Source: Hyparrhenia diplandra (Eukaryota > Streptophyta > Magnoliopsida > Poales > Poaceae). Taken from it: a stretch of DNA of 64,000 bases. The position numbers were made by a program, and so were the translations under genes. The notes below the pieces were generated by a model. The model was not told the origin of the DNA. It made no database searches and saw only the letters and a program-made list of their open reading frames with translations. Position 1 is the first letter of the stretch; each line of letters begins with the position of its first letter. Shown piece after piece: positions 56,731-64,000 of the stretch. The stretch lies in contig JADLZK010008775.1 of assembly GCA_015847255.1 (NCBI GenBank), positions 434,001 through 498,000 of the forward strand. The letters run 5' to 3'.

Positions 56731-57659
56731 ACAGACCTGTCTAGCTAGGATGTATATATATGCAAGTTAGACTTGTGTTATTGTTGGGTTATTATTTATG
56801 TGACTTGGACTCTTGTAACTTACAAGTTGGTTCAAGGCTCTCATGGACCTTGTTATGATCATCTAGCTAGTAAGTATCTAACAGACCTTTGTTGCTGTCG
56901 CTGTGCTGTTTATAATACTTCGACTACTGTTGTAACTTCCAAGTTGGCTTGAGAGGTGATTATACGTCACGAGCAATGGTGCTAATCAGCGAGGCGCTGC
57001 TACGGTAAGAAAGTGGCTAGATCATGGCAGGAGGGTTAGCAATTCTTCCCTTTGTTCGAATGAGTTGTTCATTCTGTTTACTTGCAACATACCCTAGCGC
57101 GTGCAACTGCAACCATCTCATGGATTAATTTCGTGGATTTGTTTATGGTTATGATAAGCTAGACTGTGTGGATAAAAGGAACAAGGCGCTGCTAGTCTTA
57201 TTTTCTTGTTATTTTTGTTATGATCAAGTATTCCAAAAATCAAACTGGAAGACGGAGTAATTCCATGAACCAACCAATTAGATTCCGGGAATGCAAAATA
57301 GTTTGCACCATCTATGATCTATGTGCCGCCGCCCACCTGGAATTGTTAGCAAAAGCTAAATAATGCTTAATAAGAAAACTAAGACTACTAAAACATATTT
57401 ATGTACAATAAATATGATATCAAATTTTTTTTCAAGCAGATTTTATTAGTTAGCGACAGTATTTTTATGGGACAACTAAACATTGTATCTACTCAGTCAG
57501 GATGCATGACCAAATCCGAGCAACCAAACAAAACAACTTGAGTGCAGATTGGCTTAACTACTTTTGACTAAGCTCATTCGAGCCAGGCTAGGTAATACAA
57601 GTAACCAATAACACCAAATATCTCAAACATAAATAGGGAATAAGACATTTTGACCAGCT
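56731..57659. other. Spacer
   Basis: AT-rich sequence after the trypsin-like gene. 57500-57620 contains words (CAACCAAACAAAACAACTTG, GAGCCAGGCTAGGTAATAC) shared with the right arm of the Harbinger-type element at 20563, so a relic of that family may lie here. Confidence 0.4.
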
Positions 57660-58268
57660 CCCCATCCCCTCCCTCGAGCGTCCCCTTCAGGGCAACTTAG
57701 GGGGCGACCTTGCCGTTGTCGAAGAACACCACTCCCTCCGGGCCCTCCTTCCGGCCGTCATCACCGCCCACTTGAGCGGTGGTGGCGCCAGCGGCGATCC
57801 CAAACAGGCCCAACTACTACCGGGGACCACTCGGGCTCGCCTTCCCGGCTTCACGGCCTCGAACTCTCGACCTCCGCCCCACGATACTTTAAACGCCACC
57901 TGTAGACACCATCCCATACAAAGTGACGAAGCTAGAGGTTTCGGTCCCGGTTTGCGAATGAATGGTCGGTCCGTCTTCGACGGCCTGCTCCCCTCGTCGT
58001 CGTCCATCGGTGATAGCTGCGCGGCCCGCCGAGGCTAGGCCCCTAGGAGCCGAGACACGGTCTTTCAGCCCCGCGTCCTTCCTGACATCTCGCTTCCTGA
58101 AGTCATAGCGACTCAGACGCGGGACCCGTCCTCCGAACCTCCCAAAACACTTCTTCGGGCGGCTCGGGCCGAGGGCGGGTTCTCGGGTCCTTCTCGCCGA
58201 ACGCACCTCCTGCCAGACGGGACCAAGAAGCTGATCTTCGGTTTCAGAGAGCTGGAGGTGGGGGGGTG
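57660..58268 (+). other. GC-rich gene-like island, unidentified
   Basis: A sharply bounded GC-rich block has two overlapping open stretches on the plus strand. One (to 58038) contains GGDLAVVEEHHSLRALLPAV. The other ends at TGA 58268 with LLPDGTKKLIFGFRELEVGG. Neither starts with a clear ATG and no domain is recognised. It could be a captured gene fragment or a gene remnant. Confidence 0.3.
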
Positions 58269-59701
58269 ATAAAGCCTACGCAGCCCCCCAACAACATTGG
58301 AAGGAATGTTTTAAATATCCAATTATGGGATTTACAGATGGAAACTAAAAACAGCTAAATGAGGCTATAGAAAGCTATAGTCACTAAATTTTACATGGAC
58401 ACAAATAGATTGATATGCCCCAGAGGCCCAAACAGCCATATCAAGAGATTTAGAATAATCCAAAAGAGATTTAGAACCATGAAAAAGACATGAATAGTAG
58501 TGTATAAATAAAAATGCCAGAACATTGATGAACAATCCTCAACGGCATTAGTTACAACAAATAAGGCAGTTTGTGTGTATGGTGTTCTCATAATTGTGCT
58601 GTTCTACTTCAGTATACCACTGTGTGCAAGACTGCAGGTCATCAAATTGTTTCCAAGCAAAAGTTATCATGTGTGCAGGAAAATTTGTATGCAGAAATGC
58701 CTATAGTATGATCATCTTCTGTCAGTAATGGCCAAAATACTAGGAGTAAGCACAATCACCAAGATCATTTGTAAATTGTAATGAACCAACACAAGTACAA
58801 ACACTCAGAAAGAATGGTCAAAGAAATAGAGAAGCAACCGGACTCCAATCAGTCAAGAGTAAAGGCATAATCCAAGAGGCTAGCTAATGTGCCAAGTCAC
58901 TGAGACTGCATATCACAGCATCTTCTATTGTACTCCTAGTAAACTGAATCCAAGCAGCAGTTTGTAGCTTTTGCTGCCTTTAGCGCATGCAGAGCAAAGT
59001 ACTGGAACAACTTACCATCAATTGTGAACTCAGAGCTAAGCATAGCTGCTGCAAAGGCAATACATCAATCTTGCTGTGATAGTATAGTAGCAATATGACC
59101 AGCAGATCCAAGAAAGGGTAAGTGCCGTACTTGCTATAGTCCCTTCAGGGCCTTGGGGATCAGCACGGAACAGCGGAACTAAACAAGTGGTTGGGGCAGA
59201 TTTCTTAAAGACCGTCGTCGGGATCTCTTTCTTAATGACCGTTGTCGGGATCTCTACGACACGAAACCAAACCCTTCGACAGAGACAGAATCTCGTCCCA
59301 CTCCCTCCTCCCGACCGCTGACCGCTCCTCCGCTCTTCATTGGTGGGCTCTGGGCGTCGGCCGGCCAGCGGCGGCTGCCTTCCTCTTCGGCCGTCATCCT
59401 CCTACCTGTTCCATCCCTGTTCTGGTGCTTCAGATCCAGGCGCACTGCTGATTCAGTGATCTCCGAGCTTGAAGCAGCCAAGAGTACGAGCGCCGCACGA
59501 CGGATCTACGGCTGATTCAGTGATCTCCGAGCTAGGGTACGATCTGCTCCCTTACATCTCTAGCTCCTTTCCAGGGCACGCTGCGGAGGGAGGCGATATT
59601 CACTCCTTTGCCTTTCTCTTCATGTGTAGATTGGCCGGCCGGTGCTATCCTCACTCCCTTCTCCTCTTCCACAGATTGGCGCCTAGGCTTGTATTTTCTT
59701 C
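58269..59701. other. Spacer and upstream region of the second trypsin-like gene
   Basis: On the minus strand a small exon-like block (about 59012-59047, AAMLSSEFTIDG between CAG and GTAAGT) is seen in isolation. A 14-base word, CTGATTCAGTGATCTCCGAGCT, occurs twice (near 59448 and 59511). 59300-59700 is GC-rich and may hold the promoter and leader of the next gene. Confidence 0.35.
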
Positions 59702-60844
59702 ATGGAGGATCAGGTCCGTCACTTTCTTCTTTGATTGATGGTTTACCTACTCCCTATCTAGTGTTCTGTATTTTTTTTTGTTAACAACAACCTCAATTTA
59801 TTTAGGAGGTCCGGAAGTCAATTGTGCGCATATCTTTTGACTGGATGCCCAAGTCTAAGGAAAAGGGCAAGCGGTTTATGGTTATTCCTGGCATTATTCT
59901 TTCAATCAATGATGATGGGTCTGCTGTCATAGCAGCGAATTCCACATTTTTGGGATGAGAAAAAGATTTGTAGTCAACTTCCCAAATGCTACTGGATATG
60001 AAGAAGCACAACAACTTGTTGCTGTTCGTAATCCCAAAAGTCTCATGTTCTAGCTCCCTTTGAATCTGCTCGAGGTTTCTATATATTTACTGCAAAGCCA
60101 AGTGAAGATGGCTATATAAAAGCAATCAGGTTTGAGACTCAGCCTGTTCAAGTTGATGATCCTGTTGATGCATTTATTTTTCCTAGAGAAGGGTTTATTA
60201 CACCAACCGCTTATTGCAGAGGTTCTGTAAGGTAAGGTCCCTCGGTAAGGTCCCTCGGGCCTCATATATCATCACATTATGCAATATATTGTCACTTGAA
60301 TGAAATTAATGATGTTTTTCTTCAATAAACAGATCTGTTAGTGGCAGAGTTTTCTCTCATGATTGCAGTATGCATGAGTATGCTTACTTAGGATCACCAT
60401 TGTTCAATTTGTCTGGTGATCTCGTGGGGATATCATATCTTGATCTGGGGGACACTGTCAAGCATGGGCTGTTTCAAGCAACTACAACGTACTTTTTTAA
60501 ACATTGGGAATGGTAGTATCTGTCTCATGTCTCATATTTTGATTAAACTCAAAGAATATCATGTACTATTATTTTCCTTATTATTTGATAAAACCATTCA
60601 AAAATGAAATATTTACAATTGCATGCTTCAAAAAATTGTTCATTGCATATGACCTATTATCATGTGCGTAGAAACTTAGTCACTTTGCCCGTATGAATAA
60701 ATTACTTTTATACTTGATTTGAATAAATTGGCTTCAATTATCTAACCGTTTTTATTTGGTATATGCAGTACCTTTGTTTCCCAGGGAAATGAAGAACCTG
60801 CAGGGGCAGAAGCTCAAGTGGCAGAAGCTCAAGTGCAAGAATAA
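59702..60844 (+). CDS. Second trypsin-like protein, degenerate
   Basis: Four exons: 59702-59713 (MEDQ), 59806-60231, 60333-60512, 60769-60844; about 230 residues. Visible motifs are EVRKSIVRISFDW, FMVIPGIILSINDDGSAVIA, EEAQQLVAVRNPKSLMF, RGFYIFTAKPSEDGYIKAI, YLGSPLFNLSGDLVGISYLD and a tail repeating AEAQV. The layout is that of trypsin-like folds, with LGSPLFN where GNSGGPL would be, and no His or Asp of the triad is evident. Exon 2 needs three small corrections: an extra base in GGG near 59953, an extra T near 59968 and a missing C near 60050. Phases of all exons then agree. It lies 3.4 kb from the other trypsin-like gene on the same strand, suggesting a small cluster. Function is unknown. 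Confidence 0.7.
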
Positions 60845-61499
60845 AACATCTAGTAGCAGGTTGTCAGGGCATGATTATTATTAATGCAAATAAACACTCC
60901 ATATTTGTGAAAATTCAGTGTGTTATAGAAAAATATGCTTGCTGATAGCTATTTTTATTTGAAGGACTGACTATTAGTGGGAGATAGCCTGAGCAGCAGC
61001 ATATGCAAGATGTGACACATCTCAAGAAGTCTCATGAAGCTGCAATTGTGGAGTTGAGTTGCAGCCTAGTGTACGTGTTGATTTAGGTTTATTTCTGAAC
61101 TATTATGTGACCTTTTAGGAACCATTTATCCTGCTGAGCTGTTGACTGCTATGATGTATTAATGTAATGTGATCTGTTGAACTCTTCTCACATTCATGAA
61201 TGTTAAACAATTTCTGTTAGGGTTTTATCATTTGGTTTTCGTGGGATATAATGTTTGAAAATGCATAGCCATACGTTCACATTTCTTTAAATTGTTACTA
61301 GTAAGCCGTGTGGTGTATCGGGTTGCCACTGTGTTTGGTAGTAGGTTAATTGTCTATTTGATGAATATTTGTAGAAGTTGATGAGTTCCAGGAATGTTGT
61401 ATCATGTGGGTAGTATGATCTAGTGGCATGGCATGCTTCGCCATTGAGCTGAAGAAAAATGAAATGCATCCTCTCTGTGAGGGCGCTAACATTGATGAT
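60845..61499. other. 3' region of the second trypsin-like gene
   Basis: AT-rich sequence suiting a 3' UTR and spacer. A repeat-like block with GTGGTGTATCGGGTTGCCACT near 61310 shows no coding potential. Confidence 0.4.
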
Positions 61500-62640
61500 T
61501 AGCATCGACCAAAAAGATGAGCTGCTGTTCATGCCTCCAAACCAGCTACTGGAACTCCGATGGGTTGGTTGACTGCCTTCTTCAGCTTCTTTGTTCCGTG
61601 CTCAATCAGGTGCTGAGAGGTCTCCATCTTGGGCTTGTTAATCAGCCTCTCAAAGTGTTGTGCATTAAAATCAATGTCATTTTCAGTCTGTTGTGGGCTT
61701 GTGGCACGGCTTTATCAGTTGACATTTCACCAAGTCTCTTAACTAGCAGTTCCTGAGCAATCTGAATAGCATCTTTGCATACACTTGTTTCCGCTTTTTT
61801 TTTTTTTGCCAACCTAGTACTCTTGCGTTAAAATGAGCACTGCGTGGGAACATTTCTGCCCCGTGGGGTGTTGTTTGAAGAAAGATGTAGAGAAAGGTTG
61901 CCTTGCTCTAATTGGAGTACCGGCTGGGATAAGCTGTTGTGTTGTGGAGTAGCGGCTGGGGTAAGCTGTTGTTGTGTTATTTGCTAAGAATTATGTTCGT
62001 CGGCTTCTATGGAGACTAGGTGGTGGTTGTCAGGCATAGACACATCAGGTTAACTTGACTGTGCCTGGAATGGACTTGCCTCCACGACTAAAGGGGTATT
62101 AGGTGCTCGGTCAATGATTCCCTGAGCACTGCGGTTTTCTGTGTCACTCTCTACTGCTCCATGGTTTGAAAGTTGAAAATTCTCCTGATTTTTTTTTTTT
62201 TTATACCAGCAGTAGAGGTCTCTAAGTTTTCATGAAAGGGTGTATTCCAGGTTGGCAGTACAAGTGTGGACGTGGTATGTTTGGCTTGCTCAGCACATAG
62301 GATTGCTAAGTGAGACTGCTGGCTGACTCCTACAACATTTTGACATTTCTGCAGGAATGACTGAAGTCTGCTGGGTCTGAGTTGTTGTAAAGATAGGATT
62401 AGGTGCAAAAGTTCTCACTAGCATGCATTGAAGAGGATCTGATGCTAGACCAACAACTAATTCCACCTGGTTGATTCTTGTCATGCTGCATAGTTGGGGT
62501 GGACTTGACATGTTGTCACCTACCAGGCCTGCACACACAGCAGCAAGTCCTGCTTCGTCAAGCATTGGATCAAATAATTTTGGCAAGGACAAACTGGATG
62601 TAACTGGTAGATAATCTATATTGTGCTCACTTAGTTGGGA
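61500..62640 (-). pseudogene. Retroelement-derived coding remnant
   Basis: Minus-strand frames carry conserved-looking segments in several frames: LFDPMLDEAGLAAVCAGLV near 62590-62530, IAQELLVKRLGEMSTD near 61770-61720, and HFERLINKPKMETSQHLIEH near 61660-61600. The style resembles the ORF1-like C-terminal region of grass non-LTR elements, but the match is from memory of family style only. Stops and shifts are frequent. Confidence 0.35.
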
Positions 62641-62662
62641 GCGTAGATAATCTGTATTGTGC

Positions 62663-64000
62663 TCACTTAGTTTTTTTTTTTTCGAATACGCAAAAGACGG
62701 CATCTTTGTATTTAAGAAGAAGAGTTTTTACACCGCAAGACCGGCGCTGCTTTTGGGAGGGTAAGATTTACAATAGCCACTGCCTCCCTTGTCGCTTTTT
62801 TACATGGCGATTACTCGCTTGCTAATTCTCCTAGGTGACGCGCCCCTGCCTCTATCCATAGGTCGGCGATCCGCTTAATCTTGGCGAGGAATTACGCTAG
62901 TGGCCGCTTCGTTCGGAAGAATCGCGTTTCTCTCTTTCCAAAGCTCCCATGCCACTGTGGGCGAAGAGGGTGTCCGCGCCCTTCCTCTTCTCTCCATGCC
63001 ACCTCCGTCTCCACCGCTCCCACCGGTCGAGGATAGATCCCCACCGACTGCGTGAGGCGCTCAACCCCAAGCGCCGCCAGATGGTCCACCGGATGTGTCC
63101 GAGAAGGAGCAGGCGGTGATGATGTGGTCGATGGTCTCCGGTCTTGATCACAAAGGTAGCACTCGTCGCGGCGCATCAAGCCCGTGGCGGTGCCTCCGTC
63201 CATGATCCAGTGCCTCCTCCGAAGAGCCGCCGGCCATAGGAAGATCCCCGACTGTAACGGCGCCCCAAGTGCCCGCACCGAGCACAACCCGGGATCGGGT
63301 GGTACGGGTTGGTGTAGGGCCCCTGCCAGGCCGATCTCGAGGAGTAGGTCCCCTATTTGGGTCCATTTTCCACACCAAGCGGTCGGGCGTTGTTGTTGAG
63401 GACTTCTAGCTCGACCAAATCCCGAGACGCCGATATTGCCGTAGCGGGGGACGTAGATGCCTCCCGGTGATCTGTCGAACCCATGCGCTGGCCCCTCGTA
63501 GTCCTCAGGCTACGCTTGTTATGCCGGATGTCCCCGCTTGGGCCGACGGTTAAAGTTAAACTTGGCGCAATGTGCTTGATTGCTCTTCCCTGGATCCATC
63601 GACCCGTCGAGAGGGGGGTGGACCGACCGTCTCGAGGACCGTGCGTGGATGCCTCAAAGAAACTTTGAACCTCTCGTGGCACCGGAGGAGGCGGCAACTC
63701 AGCCCGGGCTCGGTCCTCATCCGTGTCTTTGCGGCCAAAGCCACCTTGCCAGGGCCGCGATGGAGAAAAGGCGTAGATCGGGATCCCGAGACCCCCCCAG
63801 TCCGGTGGGCGGCAACGATGGGCCATGCGACCATGCACTTCCCGTCTTTGCCTTTTGCTTGCCCACGGAATCTCACGCAAATTGCATTGATTTTCCTCGA
63901 CACGCCCACGGAGGCAAGCCGTCGGCGATGATGGTGTAGATCGGGGACTGCGACAACACCGATTTGATCCGGATGAGCCTTCCGCTTCTATTCATGAGGG
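62663..64000 (-). mobile_element. LINE, 3' part of ORF2, running off the window
   Basis: A T run at about 62670-62683 on the plus strand marks the A tail of a minus-strand LINE. Upstream on that strand lies a zf-RVT domain: ALRRRHWIMDGG, LMRRDECYLCDQ (CxxC), then RTHPVDHLAALG and GADTLFAHSG in shifted frames. Farther in, frames hold GGLGIP and other ORF2 C-terminal words to the window end. Several frame shifts show it is inactive or imperfectly sequenced. Confidence 0.75.

Overview
This is nuclear DNA from a grass. The evidence is GC-rich first exons, GT-AG introns with T-rich acceptors, dense nested MITEs (Stowaway with TA duplications, Tourist/Harbinger with TTA or TAA), CACTA elements whose ends carry the CTTTGCCGAGTGTC motif, many 5'-truncated LINEs with target-site duplications, and genes closest to grass families. 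The CACTA type and gene density suggest a panicoid grass (sorghum, sugarcane or Miscanthus type). That is inference; no species is proven.

Layout. 0-9 kb: a broken SH3-domain gene end, a hAT-like element carrying a hydroxypyruvate/hydroxyphenylpyruvate reductase fragment, a MITE, and a kinesin-light-chain-related TPR gene. 10-16.4 kb: a 16-exon KDM3/JMJ25-type JmjC histone demethylase. 16.4-33 kb: repeat-rich spacer with nested MITEs, a LINE remnant, a Harbinger-type element with a gene-like insert, a Tourist-like element with an RNase H fragment, and two CACTA elements. 33.5-34.8 kb: a ROH1/DUF793 gene. 37.0-37.8 kb: a Mutator-type foldback element. 38.6-42 kb: a CYP89-type P450 on the minus strand, cut by a retroelement. 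42-44.7 kb: LINE remnants. 46.4-48.4 kb: an intact TCTP gene. 51.3-56.3 kb: the 5' half of ferrochelatase followed, in matching phase, by exons of a trypsin-like domain. 59.7-60.8 kb: a second trypsin-like gene. 61.5-64 kb: retroelement remnants.

Most genes are unrelated housekeeping or regulatory functions, each under its own control. The points most worth attention are the possible ferrochelatase/protease-like chimera, the two protease-like genes that appear to lack the catalytic triad, gene fragments inside transposons, and the dated insertion that killed the P450.

Caveat: several conserved exons (KLCR exon 1, ROH1, JMJ exons 1 and 14, P450 3' half, both trypsin-like genes) contain one- or two-base indels, often in short base runs. 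TCTP and the ferrochelatase exons contain none. The pattern may reflect residual assembly error or real decay, so broken reading frames should be read with care.
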